From Phytopythium helicoides (lineage: Eukaryota > Oomycota > Peronosporomycetes > Pythiales > Pythiaceae), in the NCBI GenBank assembly GCA_024867545.1, contig JANFNE010000058.1:124001-188000 (forward strand): a stretch of 64,000 nt of DNA, written 5' to 3'. The position numbers and the translations under genes were made by a program. Each line of letters begins with the position of its first letter. Positions within the stretch are counted from its first letter, which is position 1. Positions 40,954 to 51,959 of the stretch are shown here, piece by piece. A model generated the notes under the pieces. The model was not told the DNA's origin. It was given only the letters and a program-made list of their open reading frames with translations, and searched no databases.

Positions 40954-42217
40954 TATGTCGGAGGTGAAGCTGTGCTGCGCGGTGTATGGCGAAGGAGCGG
41001 TGTTTTCCGTCAAGACCGCACAGGATGCAAAAGTGAGCACGCCGCAGAAGGCGGTTGCGAATAAGAGGAAAGGAGTCAACGATTGCTTCAAAGTTAATCC
41101 AGCCAAGCTGACGCTGTATTTGGCGCGGAAGGAAGGCTCGTGGTTAACTGTCAGTCCGAATGTAGAGGAAATGGTGAGTGAAGGCATTGTTACGGCGTTC
41201 AGGCTAATGCGCTCGTCACGGACTCTTGACCACGAGGAATACTTTGGGAGGAACTTTCAGCCCGGAGAAAAAGAGATCCACGTGCTAACGGAGCTCCCAA
41301 AACAAGCGGTTAGTGTTGCGAACGAGCAGCCAGGATAGGACAAAATAATCAAAGAAATTCACGAGAAAATTGTGCTGAACAAACGAAAGCGATACACCCA
41401 CTCGGAAATGACCATCGACAAGGGAAGATAGCTTCTGCAAGAATTGGGTATCACAGTGGAGGTTAAGCGCTCACTTCCAATCACTAGTGGAAACTTGACT
41501 CCTGTCGAGGCGTTCAAGTCGGACAGCGCCTGCGACGGGCACGACCAAGGTCTCCCACTCTCCGAGGAGCAGCAGCGCGAACGGTATCGCGCGTACGTGG
41601 AAGACAACGTTGGAAGCGTGCTTTCGAAAAGCAAGCTCTGATCCTCAACGTTAAAATCCCAGGCCACAATATTGAGCTCATTGGGAGTACGGATCTCCTC
41701 GTCCTGAGTCATCTCGCCAAGGACATCCCTTCAAACTTGCCCTATTTGCCGGACGTGAGGATGATGATCGAGGTGAAGAGAGAAGTAAAAGAAGGGAGAT
41801 GATTTCCAGGTTCTGTCGAAACTTGTTGCTTTAAGCATTCTCGCTAAGGACCCAGTGATGGCATTGCTGACCGACTTGAATCACGATTGGCGGTTCTTCT
41901 GGGTCTCCGAGGAAGATATTTACAAAGTCACCATCACAAAACCCGAGGAGGCATTCCAGGTGATTCGGGCGCATCTTGAGCAGCCGCCAGCTGCAAATCC
42001 AGACACTCTTCTTCCGTGCATTGGAGCGCCAGTGAAGCGCCGCAAGGTGACACAATTACTGTCGGCTGGGAGTGGAAACGGGGACGGTGGTAGCATTCGT
42101 GAGGCCATCGAGCGATACTACGACATCGACAGCATGTTGGGTCCCGACATTGAGATGGCTCGTGCTCTGGGCAGACAAATCGTTCGATCCATTCCCGCTT
42201 TTAGTACGTACACTTAG
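40954..42217 (+). pseudogene. Crinkler (CRN) effector relic
   Basis: Remnant of an oomycete CRN host-targeted effector. From 40954 to 41338 it encodes a ubiquitin-like CRN N-terminal domain of 127 aa: a beta-strand start, an LYLARK motif corresponding to the family LxLAK motif, and an HVL-type motif at the end of the domain. The frame stops with TAG at 41336. The same frame continues with C-terminal-domain similarity, is stopped again at 41430-41432 (TAG), and ends at 41639-41641. A shifted frame from about 41620 carries a DLLVL ... IEVKR pattern like a PD-(D/E)xK nuclease-like CRN C-terminus, ends in TGA near 41800, and a further frame runs 41855-42217. At least three stops and two frameshifts make the full-length protein unproducible. 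A truncated N-terminal product is conceivable. No signal peptide is visible. Confidence 0.82.
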
Positions 42218-42384
42218 GAATGGAGCTGCTGCGTGGACGTCTGCCTCGACAATGAGATTGAGATGATGTGATGGATACTGTCGTTGTTTGGGTAATTTGA
42301 AGTGATCGGCTGCTAGAGCTGTTTCTGCTTGTATCGTTGCGATCCGGCAGCGCAGCTTTCGGGAAATCTCATCGTGTCAAGAGC

Positions 42385-42675
42385 TGTGGTGGCCTTGGAC
42401 GCAATCTCAAAGTTTTCATTGGCACAGAACTGGGCGATTCGCACTGGCATACAATCATCGCTAGGAATGGGATGTGTGAAGAGCTGGAGTACCTGAACTT
42501 GCCACTACCTCAACACCTTCGAGCCACAAAACTTTGCCACTACGATGACTTCAGCAAAGCCGTCAAGGCCAGCACTATCACTTGGCACTACGCCACCTCA
42601 GCCAACGCTTCGCCAAGATCCATCCAACGTTCCCTATCTTTTTGAAGGCTTTCACACTCGATATAGACCGGTCGA
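42385..42675 (-). pseudogene. Decayed partial copy of PSMD5
   Basis: Plus-strand text here aligns with three pieces of the PSMD5 locus in the same order: exon 4 and its splice site (39645-39740; CATACAATCATCG is shared exactly), the exon 3 end (39770-39800), and exon 1 with its 5' leader (40285-40370; CCAAGATCCATC-like around the start codon and GGCTTTCACA). The pieces are joined by deletions and carry many substitutions. The initiation region still reads MDLGEALAEVA on the minus strand versus MDLGEAWAAVS in the intact gene. No coding capacity remains. Confidence 0.8.
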
Positions 42676-43935
42676 ACAGCAGATGATTGAGAGTGGGACT
42701 CCATGCCTCGTTGGCATCTTCGGCGGTTGAAGCTGCGCCGTGACGAGACTGCCGGCGCCTCCCGGGCCGCTTGATTCACGCGCGGACTGCAACGACGAGA
42801 GCGTTGACGTGGTATGCTCCTGGCTACAGCTGCGGCGCTGGGCTGCGCGTCCTTTGTTTGATGCGATCGGAGGCTTTGCCGGTCAACGAGGCGGCTTCGC
42901 CAGTCAACGAAGCTGGTGGCGCGTTCTCAGATGCTGAGTGGGAGCAGCGCGCGTGTTTCCATCCTGCTGGTTGAATTTGCGGCGCGAGAGGTGCACAGAA
43001 ATCAAGCGGCGCGGCGGTGAGCTCCTCCTCCGACGCGGAGACTGCAGTCGCCGGCTTCAGGATCCACCAAGCAACTCGGTCCCTGTCTGCTGTCTCCCCG
43101 CGCCGATCTCCAGCTGAAGCTGCGAGTTTTTATTGAACTTACCAGCGGAATGCGGTCCACCGGAGTTTGTCCAAGGATTTGGAGCTAAAGAGCTCCAGCG
43201 GTTGCTGAGCAGTGAGCCGTGCGGTCATCCTACAGCTCGTGTTTGCTGTTTATGGCTTGTGCTGTTCGCAGCTGGCAAGACAGCGCAGAGACACGGTGGT
43301 GCCAAGTCAGCTTATGGATGACTCGTGGCTCACACGACCAGAAATGAGGATCGACGGGAGCATCATTGGCGCATCTCCGCTCCTCTCGATCGGCCAGGCG
43401 CCACCGTTGACCGTCACTGCTTCAACTTGAAGTAAACTGCATCACAACCCGGACCGGAACGCCAGGAACACACGAAGCGGTGGATGACGCGGAAGAAATA
43501 GTAAGCGTGGTGCTCGTTGACGCGAGAGGAAGTATTGATTGCATCGTTGGCTGAGGTGGATGGCTGGCAGTCGGAGGTAGAAGGGGATTAGCGCGCGAGA
43601 GCACGACGGCACTTCGGTGGAGCTGCGCACTGGACAAGCTGCAATGGTGCGACAGAAGGACCAAGAAAATAAATCCAGTGGCTTCGCGATGCGCTCTTCG
43701 CTGCAGGCCACCCGTGCCAATCCGTGCCGGTGCTGATGAGAAAGTTGGTCCCCAGGACTCTTCATGGCCCTCCTATGCAAGTGTCCCGCAGGGGCGTCAA
43801 CTCGACTCAACTTCCGCTGCCGCATTGAGTGCAGTTGTCAATTTCCTCTCTCCTGAGCACCCGGCAAGTCCCAGTCCTCGCCTCGCCTCGCCTCGCCTCG
43901 CCTCGACAAGCTTTGGTGGCACGACATTCGTGAAG
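42676..43935. other. Intergenic region upstream of amylase copy 1
   Basis: 1.26 kb without a gene I can support. Short open frames are shadows. A run of five or so CGCCT pentamers (CCTCGCCTCG) lies at 43880-43908, just before the amylase start codon, probably in the 5' UTR. Confidence 0.45.
43880..43908. repeat. (CGCCT)n pentanucleotide repeat
   Basis: Tandem CGCCT/CTCGC repeat about 30 bp upstream of the amylase copy 1 ATG. The second amylase copy lacks it. Confidence 0.8.
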
Positions 43936-46662
43936 ATGACGCTGTTTCGAGCGGTGCTAGCGACCCTCACGCTCGCTGTCACAGCAACGCTTAATGTGGT
44001 CTCTGCACAAACGCTCGTGAGCTCCACCAGTGGCGTCCACATCTTCTACCGAACGGGATGGTCCAAGCCATACATCCACTACACCACCGGATCCGGATGG
44101 ACCACCTCACCCGGATACGCCATGACCGCCAGCAACGACTCGACCAACTTCCCCAGTGCGCTCGGGTGGTTCCGCTACGACTTCCCGTCCACTGTCACGT
44201 CGCTCGAGTTCGTCTTCAACAATGGTGCCGGCACATGGGATAACAATGGCAACGCCAACTACAAGGTGTCGTCGGGGACGTGGCAGCTCACGAGCACCGT
44301 GAGCACGCCTCCATCCGCGACGGTCAAGACGTATGCCGACGATGGTACCGGTCTGCACGTGTACTTCCAGACGGGGTGGACGAAGCCGTACCTGCACTAC
44401 ACGACTGGTTCGGGATGGACGACGTCGCCTGGAGTGGTCATGAGTGCAAGTTCGAGCTCAGCATACCCTTCGTCGCTGGGTTGGTTCAAGTACGATTTTG
44501 CGTCTCCGACGGCTTCTCTGGAGTTTGTGTTCAACAACGGAGCTGGTACATGGGACAACAACAACAATGCAAACTACAAGGCGACGAGTGCTGGCACGTG
44601 GATTGTCCAGAGCACTGTAAGTGTGCCCCCGGCGACGTCTGTTACTCCGACTCCGACGACTACAACGACGCCCACTCCCACGACAACGACGACGCCAACA
44701 CCAACCAGTACGTCTACGACGCCGACACCAACCTCTACTACCGCGACACCTGCGTCAACCACGCCTGCACCCACTCCATCGGGAAGCTGTTACAACTTTG
44801 AGGGATTGGCTTCGTGCAGCAGCAGTTCGCAAACGGCGTCTCCGTCTACTGATGACCAGCGCAAGTGGCAGACCCCACCTCGCAATGCCAGTGACTGGTC
44901 GAGTGAGTACCAAGACTACCGGTAAGTTTGTATGTTTGTTATTCGCAAGCTGTAGATGACCCGGCTGATGAAGAGTTCATTCATCGACAGGTCGCTTCAG
45001 GGCTACGCTCATGTTGTCTACGGGTCTGGGAGAACTTCAGCTACCGTGACAGTTCGAACCTACCTTCGCACAGCTGCTACCTGCACATACACTTACAACG
45101 GTGTTTCCTCGACCTCAGCCACATACTCGGTCACATCGTCACTGACTTCGGACTTAAACATTACTGCGACGTGTGTTGACTCCACCTCCACATACAAGCT
45201 TGTCCTCGACCCTGTGAACTTCGTGTGGCAATCCAACACCGTCACACAGCCCAGCGGCATGAAGAACGGACAGAAGGGAGCTATTGTTGACCTATTCGGA
45301 TGGCCGTACGATGACATCGCGCAAGAATGTGCCGACTTCCTCGGAAAGGCTGGATACATGGGAGTCAAGATCAATCCCCCGCAAGAATCGGTGTTGACGG
45401 ACGCATGGCCGCAGAGCGGTCAGCGGAACCCGTGGTACTTTGTGTACCAGCCTGTGAGCTATCGTTTGTATTCTCGCATGGGGACGCGTGCTCAGCTTCG
45501 GTCGATGATCCAGACTTGTCGTGCGAATGGCGTTCGTGTGTATGCGGATGCTGTTGTGAATCACATGACCGGCAGTGGCAACGACATTATCAACCACCGT
45601 TACGCCAGTGGAAGCTCGTGTGTGACGTGGGGACCCAAATCCAGTGCCAAGAAGTCTCCGTACTTCACCCATGGCTACACTTACGGCACGAACAGCTACA
45701 CGGGCTATCGACCGGCCCTGGAGTTTCCTGCTGTGCCCTTCAACCCGTCTGATTTCCACTGTGAGCGGTCTCTCAGCTCGTGGACAGACCCGCTTCAACT
45801 GCAGACTGGTTGGCTGTCTGGTCTTACCGATCTGAATACGGCCAAGACCTACGTTCGCGAGCGCATTGCTCAGTATTTTGTCGACCTCATGGGTATTGGT
45901 TTCAGCGGATTCCGCGTGGATGCTCTCAAGCACATTGGACCGGATGATTTCGGTGCTATCATGGGTCTTTTCAACACGTACATGGGCGGAAGTCTGCCGG
46001 ACGACTTTATCGAGTGGGGTGAGGTGATGCTTGGCGGTGAAGCGCAGTTGCTGGCTTGCAATTCTGGATCGGGCTATAACTTCTACACTGGACTGGATGC
46101 TCAGTTTGCGGCGAACGGCATTTCCTCGACCGATATCGCAAAGCTCAAGATTTGGTCGTCTGACTACCCGAAGGAGATGCCCATTTGCGGCTCATGGATC
46201 TTGCCAGCGTCGAGGTTTGTGATCCAGAATGACGACCACGACCAGCAAACTTCTGGCTCGTCTTCGCGTGACATGGGTGACAAGGGATCAGTGCTGATCA
46301 AGGACAAGAACGTCGCTACACATCGCGGCTTCGAGGTGCAGCTTTTCTCCCGTACAGACGCCGACTGGCAAATTAAGGTCGTGCTCAGCTCGTACACTTT
46401 CTTCGACAATGGCGCTGCCGGTTTCCCGGACGGCTACTCTGATTGCAGTGGATTTGACTCGTCCGCAGGCCAGACGTGCACCATCAGCATGCCGTACACG
46501 AAGGCATTTGTGGCAGGCTCGTGCGGCTACACCGTCGAGAACTTTGCCGGTGGCAAGTACACGCGCGTGCACCGTGACCTGTCAATCGTGAACGCCATGC
46601 GTGCGTGGGTGGGTCTATCATCCACAACCTACGCGGCCCTTGGCATCACTGGAAGCTGCTAA
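43936..46662 (+). CDS. Secreted GH13 alpha-amylase with two CBM25-like modules, copy 1
   Basis: Hydrolyses starch outside the cell. Two exons (43936-44921, 44991-46662) encode 885 aa. A signal peptide (MTLFRAVLATLTLAVTATL...VSA) is followed by two tandem starch-binding modules of about 88 residues (TGVHIFYRTGWSKPYIHY and TGLHVYFQTGWTKPYLHY, each ending GAGTWDNN-N-NY). Next comes a Thr/Pro linker (TPTPTTTT repeats), a linking beta domain, and the GH13 barrel. GH13 regions: I, YADAVVNH; II, GFSGFRVDALKH with the nucleophile Asp; III, DFIEWGEV with the acid/base Glu; IV, QNDDHDQ with the third Asp. The upstream frame (from 43678) lacks a better start. A second copy follows at 47300. Confidence 0.93.
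44637..44776 (+). repeat. Thr/Pro-rich linker microrepeats
   Basis: Degenerate ACGACN/CCGACN repeats coding a TPT-type linker between CBM and catalytic parts of amylase copy 1; such linkers are usually O-glycosylated. The region is much shorter in copy 2. Confidence 0.75.
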
Positions 46663-47299
46663 CTGTAAGCACCCTCCAACAAGTTTGGGACCGTCTGGAC
46701 CGCCTCTTCCGCAGAGACTTGAGCGGTGGTCGATTGCTTTTGTTTTGTGAAAAGTCCGCTAGAGTAGCTGAAAGTTCCTCTGTTAGCGATGTCAATGAAT
46801 TGGTTGATCCGTTCTTGCTACCGCGTTTGTATTAACACTTCCTTCTGCATGGTTGATTGAGCGGATAGTGCATGTATCTGTTTCTCCAACTCGAGTATCA
46901 GTAGTCGATGAGTGTGTGCCTCCTCCTATCAGAACCACACACAACTACCAGGTGGACGCTTGCTTTTCATTCGAAAGTTCCTGACACTTCGCAGGATCTC
47001 AGCTCAGTGGACAGGCTGAAATCGCAAAAGAGACTATGGGTTGCTTGTGCCTCAAATCGAGCGAAGTGAATTTCAGTCACTAGTCGGCCGTATGGATATG
47101 AGGAGCCGTGTCTCTGTGGTCGGGAGAGGACCGCAACAACAAATTGTATGGCACACAGTTGCTCGGAAGAACCACGTCCATGTGGCTCTGTCAAGTCTGC
47201 TGCTCCACGTCAACGGCTCGAAGGCAATTGAGAGCAAGTACTCCAGTGATCATTTTCAATTAGACTTTCCAGCAGCAAGACTCAGGGAGAGATCCAGTC
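46663..47299. other. Intergenic region between the amylase copies
   Basis: 637 bp with no gene. It must hold the promoter of copy 2. I see no similarity to the region upstream of copy 1, including no pentamer repeat, so the two promoters have diverged or were not co-duplicated. Confidence 0.5.
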
Positions 47300-49917
47300 A
47301 TGCCTTCACGCTTTCCTTGGCTGCTCACGGTTTTTGCTGTAGCTTTTGGCATCAAGCTAGCTACTGCCCAAACACTAGTTAGTTCCACCAGTGGCGTCCA
47401 CATCTTCTACCGAACGGGATGGTCCAATCCATACATCCACTACACCACCGGATCCGGATGGACCACCTCACCCGGATACGCCATGACCGCCAGCAACGAC
47501 TCGACCAACTTCCCCAGTGCGCTTGGGTGGTTCCGCTACGACTTCCCGTCCACTGTCACATCGCTCGAGTTCGTCTTCAACAATGGCGCCGGCACATGGG
47601 ATAATAATGGCAACGCCAACTACAAGGTGTCGTCGGGGACGTGGCAGCTCACGAGCACCGTGAGCACGCCTCCATCTGCGACGGTCAAGACGTATGCCGA
47701 CGATGGTACCGGTCTGCACGTGTACTTCCAGACGGGGTGGACGAAGCCGTACCTGCACTACACGACTGGTTCGGGATGGACGACATCGCCTGGTGTGGTC
47801 ATGAGTGCAAGTTCGAGCTCAGCATACCCTTCGTCGCTGGGTTGGTTCAAGTACGATTTTGCGTCTCCGACGGCTTCTCTGGAGTTTGTGTTCAACAACG
47901 GAGCTGGTACATGGGACAACAACAACAATGCGAACTACAAGGCGACGAGTGCTGGCACGTGGATTGTTCAGAGCAATGTCACCACGTCGAATGCAACACT
48001 AGCAACGAAAGCACCATCTCTTACTTCTGCTACACCTTCTGTGTCGGGCACGTGCTCAAATTACGACGGGTTGGACGTGTGCGCCAGCAATTCTCAGACA
48101 GATGCCCCATCCACGGATGATCAACGCATGTGGCAGACACCGCCTCGCAATTCAAGCGCTTGGAAGACCGGGTACCAAGACTTCCGGTAGGGCCCGACAT
48201 GTTAGAGGAGGTTAGCCATATCTGTCTGACAAATCTGGTTGTTTGCAGGTCGCTGACCGGATACGCACACGTCTTATACGGTTCAAACCGCACTTCGGCT
48301 ACTGTGACGGTCCGGACATCCACGCGGACGAACGCATCATGCTTCTACACATTTAACGATGATACGTCGTGGTCGGCAGAGTACAAGGCGACCAGCTCCT
48401 TGACTGAAGGGCTCAATATCTCTGTCATTTGCACCGATCCTTCAACTGATGAAGAGTGGGTACTCAATCTCGATCCAGTGAACTTCGTGTGGCAATCCAA
48501 CACCGTCACGCAGCCCAGCGGCATGAAGAACGGACAGAAGGGAGCTATTGTTGACCTATTCGGATGGCCGTACGATGACATCGCGCAAGAATGTGCCGAC
48601 TTCCTCGGAAAGGCCGGATACATGGGAGTCAAGATCAACCCGCCGCAAGAATCGGTGTTGACAGACGCGTGGCCACAGAGCGGTCAGCGGAACCCATGGT
48701 ACTTTGTGTACCAGCCTGTGAGCTATCGTTTGTATTCTCGCATGGGGACGCGTGCTCAGCTTCGGTCGATGATCCAGACTTGTCGTGCGAATGGCGTTCG
48801 TGTGTATGCGGACGCTGTTGTGAATCATATGACTGGCGCTGGGAACGATATTCTACTTCATCGAAACGGATCGGGTAGTGCTTGCTACGCTTGGGGACCC
48901 AAGTCTAGCTCCATCGACTCGCCATACTTCACTTTCTCCGAGACTTACAGCACAAATGACTACACTGGTTATCGTGCTGCACTCGAATATCCTGCTGTGC
49001 CCTTCAACCCGTCTGATTTCCACTGTCAACGTTACATTAGTAATTGGTCCGATCCGATTGAGCTGCAATACGGATGGCTTTCGTCATTGACGGATCTGAA
49101 TACGGCCAAGACCTACGTTCGCGAGCGCATTGCTCAGTACTTTGTCGACCTCATGGGTATTGGTTTCAGCGGATTCCGCGTGGATGCTCTTAAGCACATT
49201 GGACCGGATGATTTCGGTGCTATCATGGGTCTTTTCAATACGTACATGGGCGGAAGTCTGCCGGACGACTTTATTGAGTGGGGAGAAGTTGGCATCGGAG
49301 GAGAAGCAGACCTTCTTGCTTGCGATGCTGACTCGGGGTACAATTTTTACGAGGGCATGGATTCCCTATTCTCATCAAATGGAATCTCCACGACAGACAT
49401 AGCAAAACTCAAGATTTGGTCGGCCGACTACCCGACGAACATGCCAGTTTGCGGCTCATGGATCTTGCCAGCGTCGAGGTTTGTGATACAGAATGATGAC
49501 CACGATCAGCAATTTGACTCCAGCGCTCGACCGATGGGATCGAAAGGGTCGATCTTGGTCACAGACAAAGATGTTGATATCCACCGATTGTTCGAAGTCG
49601 AACTATTCAACCGAACTGACGCTGACTGGCAAGTTAAGGTCGTGCTTAGCTCATACACTCTCTTTGACAATGGGGCTGCTGGCTTTCCAGACGGCCACTC
49701 TGACTGCACCGGCGCGACTGATACCGATTCGTGCACCCTCAGTGTTCCCTATGAGCAAGCTTTTCAGACTGGTTCTTGTGGCTACACAGTGGAGAATTTC
49801 AATGGCGGCAAGTATACGCGTGTGCATCGCGATCTGGAGATCGTGAACTCAATGCGCGCGTGGGTTAGTCTTCCGTCTGTTTCATATTCCGAACTTGGAA
49901 TGAACCAGAACTGCTAG
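47300..49917 (+). CDS. Secreted GH13 alpha-amylase with two CBM25-like modules, copy 2
   Basis: Tandem paralog of copy 1. Exons 47300-48186 and 48249-49917 encode 851 aa with the intron at the same codon. The signal peptide is different (MPSRFPWLLTVFAVAFGIKLATA), the two CBM modules are almost identical to copy 1 even at DNA level, and the Thr/Pro linker is replaced by a short Ser/Thr segment. GH13 catalytic regions are intact: YADAVVNH, FRVDALKH, DFIEWGEV, QNDDHDQ. Identity between copies is patchy: CBMs and the segments around catalytic regions I-III match nearly base for base, while the linking domain, the loop after region I (residues around NGSGSACYAW), and the C-terminal domain differ. 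Confidence 0.93.
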
Positions 49918-50063
49918 ATCAGTGGAATCTTATGAATGCTAATTCTAGCTCCAAGTGAAGTACGCAATAATATTAGTTTGGTGCATGGTGCCGAGGACGA
50001 GAGATTCACCTAAGAAAAGTCTTCGTGGTAATGCCATAAACTACTTTGCTAGGTTGTCTTACA

Positions 50064-51845
50064 ATGTCACAGGCGTGCGAGGCATCATCACGGCGAAAGC
50101 TCAGCCGAGCAACATCGGGGCTGCTTCCATTGTCACGGGCTATTTCGTCGCCTGTGCAGAATGGTACAAAGGTGGCTGCGATGACCTCGCCAACGTACAG
50201 CACAGATGCCCCGAACAAGTGCCTGTTTGGCCGTTCGAACCCTTTCGACACGGACTTTTGCGTGAAAGAGCTCGTCGGTGAAGGAGGCTTCGGTAAAGTT
50301 TTCAAGTGCAAGTCGGCTATAGATGGCCAGTGGTACGCCGTCAAGCTCGAGCAATTCTGGTTTAAGCCGCAAGCGTACTTCAATCCTCTGGATGTGCGGG
50401 ACGTTCTCATGAACGAGGCACTAGCCTTGGCTCGTCTAGACCACGAAAATGTGTGCCGGTACTATTCGACTTGGGTGCAAGGTTCATTAATCCCAGTTGA
50501 TTCTAGTAACAGTAGCACCCCACAGGAGCTCGACACACAACAATCTCTGCACGCTGCAGTGCGCCCTTTGCCTCTAGAAATGCGTGAGCCGTCATTTTCC
50601 ACCTCTCGTGACAGCTCTCGAAGCATTAGTGTAACAAGTATTGATAGCTCGCAGTTTGAGATGAGCGAGACCGACTTGGCCGGATTCGAGGCACTAGGAT
50701 TTGAAATGGGCGAAACCGAAGTACAACTTTCGAGCGAGATCTCAACAAACCCTGCATTATCCACAAAGAAGATCGAGAAGCGAGCCAAAAGAGACGGAGC
50801 ATCGACATTGAGGTTACTTCGCCCAAGAGGTGACTCAGATTCGGTAAGTGGCCACGGTCCGCTCGTTACCCAGATCGACGTTTACATTCAAATGGCACTC
50901 TATGAAGGAAACACGCTCCAGCATTGGATGGAACAGCGGCCAAGCGTGGATCCTGCAGCTAATCTCAACGTATTCCGCCAAATAGTAGCCGGACTCAAAT
51001 ACATTCACAAGGAGAGTATCATCCACAGAGACATCAAGCCCGCAAATATATTCCTCACAAGCGACTCATGTGTAAAGATCGGAGATTTTGGTCTGGCAAA
51101 GAGCTCATTACAATCGACTCTCAAACTGCGCCAGTGTGGATTTTTACCCGCTTGCGAAATAGACTCGGAGGAAATGCGTCTCGAACTGATCGGTGAGAGT
51201 GCGGATGGAGCCTCAGCTGATTCATTTTCCGTTGGTGTTGGGACCGCTCTCTACAGCAGTCCCGAGCAAGCTCATGGGACATCTGCTGCGACGGCATCGA
51301 CCGACATCTACAGCCTCGGGCTCGTCTTGTGTGAACTTTTTTGCAAATTCACTACGCAAATGGAGCGGCATGTTGTGCTTGGGAAGGCTCGAACCGGCGA
51401 GCTACCCGGTTCAATTGAGAAAAAACACCCCGAGATCGCTTCGCTCATTCGCGCCATGCTTCATGTCGACCCTGCGTGCCGTCCAACTTGCTCAGATCTG
51501 GAACAATACCCAATACTCCAGCACCATCGCTCTTACAAGCATGTTCACTTCGCGATAGAATGTGAAACGGAGAGCGCGATGAAATGCAATCGAAAGCCAA
51601 CCGATCAATCTGAAGGTCTCGTTCAAATGCTCCACCGTTTGGAAGTGTTGGAGATGCAGCAAGCAGAGCTGTTGGCGAACATTGCAGCAACTGCAGGCCA
51701 ACTAAGCACAGAGGCTACATCGAATAGCGAAGCACACGGGCCAGACGAAGCAACAAGCACACTTCTTAACCAGATAGCTGCTGCTAGGAAACTTGGAGTG
51801 GAGCGTATCGAGATCTTGACTAGAGCCCTCAATAACATGTCATGA
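50064..51845 (+). CDS. eIF2alpha-type protein kinase (PEK/HRI/GCN2 family)
   Basis: Single exon, 593 aa from the first ATG in frame. Kinase signature: GEGGFGKVFKCK (ATP loop), WYAVKLEQ (Lys), a long Ser-rich insert after the N-lobe (about residues 150-265) as in eIF2alpha kinases, YIQMALYEGNTLQHWME, which is distinctive of the family, HRDIKPANIFL (catalytic Asp), DFGLAKS (Mg-binding), GTALYSSPEQ (APE equivalent) and DIYSLGLVLCELF. The C-terminal tail is a coiled coil. No RWD, heme or ER-luminal sensing domain is visible, so the stress it responds to is unknown. By family it would phosphorylate eIF2alpha and lower translation initiation. It converges on the Rh gene 114 bp away. A poly-A run follows the stop codon. 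Confidence 0.87.
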   Translation: MSQACEASSRRKLSRATSGLLPLSRAISSPVQNGTKVAAMTSPTYSTDAPNKCLFGRSNPFDTDFCVKELVGEGGFGKVFKCKSAIDGQWYAVKLEQFWFKPQAYFNPLDVRDVLMNEALALARLDHENVCRYYSTWVQGSLIPVDSSNSSTPQELDTQQSLHAAVRPLPLEMREPSFSTSRDSSRSISVTSIDSSQFEMSETDLAGFEALGFEMGETEVQLSSEISTNPALSTKKIEKRAKRDGASTLRLLRPRGDSDSVSGHGPLVTQIDVYIQMALYEGNTLQHWMEQRPSVDPAANLNVFRQIVAGLKYIHKESIIHRDIKPANIFLTSDSCVKIGDFGLAKSSLQSTLKLRQCGFLPACEIDSEEMRLELIGESADGASADSFSVGVGTALYSSPEQAHGTSAATASTDIYSLGLVLCELFCKFTTQMERHVVLGKARTGELPGSIEKKHPEIASLIRAMLHVDPACRPTCSDLEQYPILQHHRSYKHVHFAIECETESAMKCNRKPTDQSEGLVQMLHRLEVLEMQQAELLANIAATAGQLSTEATSNSEAHGPDEATSTLLNQIAAARKLGVERIEILTRALNNMS

Positions 51846-51959
51846 AAAAAAAAAACTTCGTGAATGTAAAACTGTGCAGCTTACTCAATTGACCTTCATC
51901 CTACTCTTGAGGCTATGATTATAGTGACGAAGGCGCAGGTTACGACACCTCAGACCACC

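Noticed and set aside
44574..44774. Val/Gly-rich minus-strand frame in the amylase linker
   Set aside because: It is the complement of the ACN/CCN linker repeat and has no independent support.
50046..50410. Minus-strand ORFs opposite the eIF2alpha-type kinase
   Set aside because: They are antisense shadows of an intact kinase frame with clear motifs.
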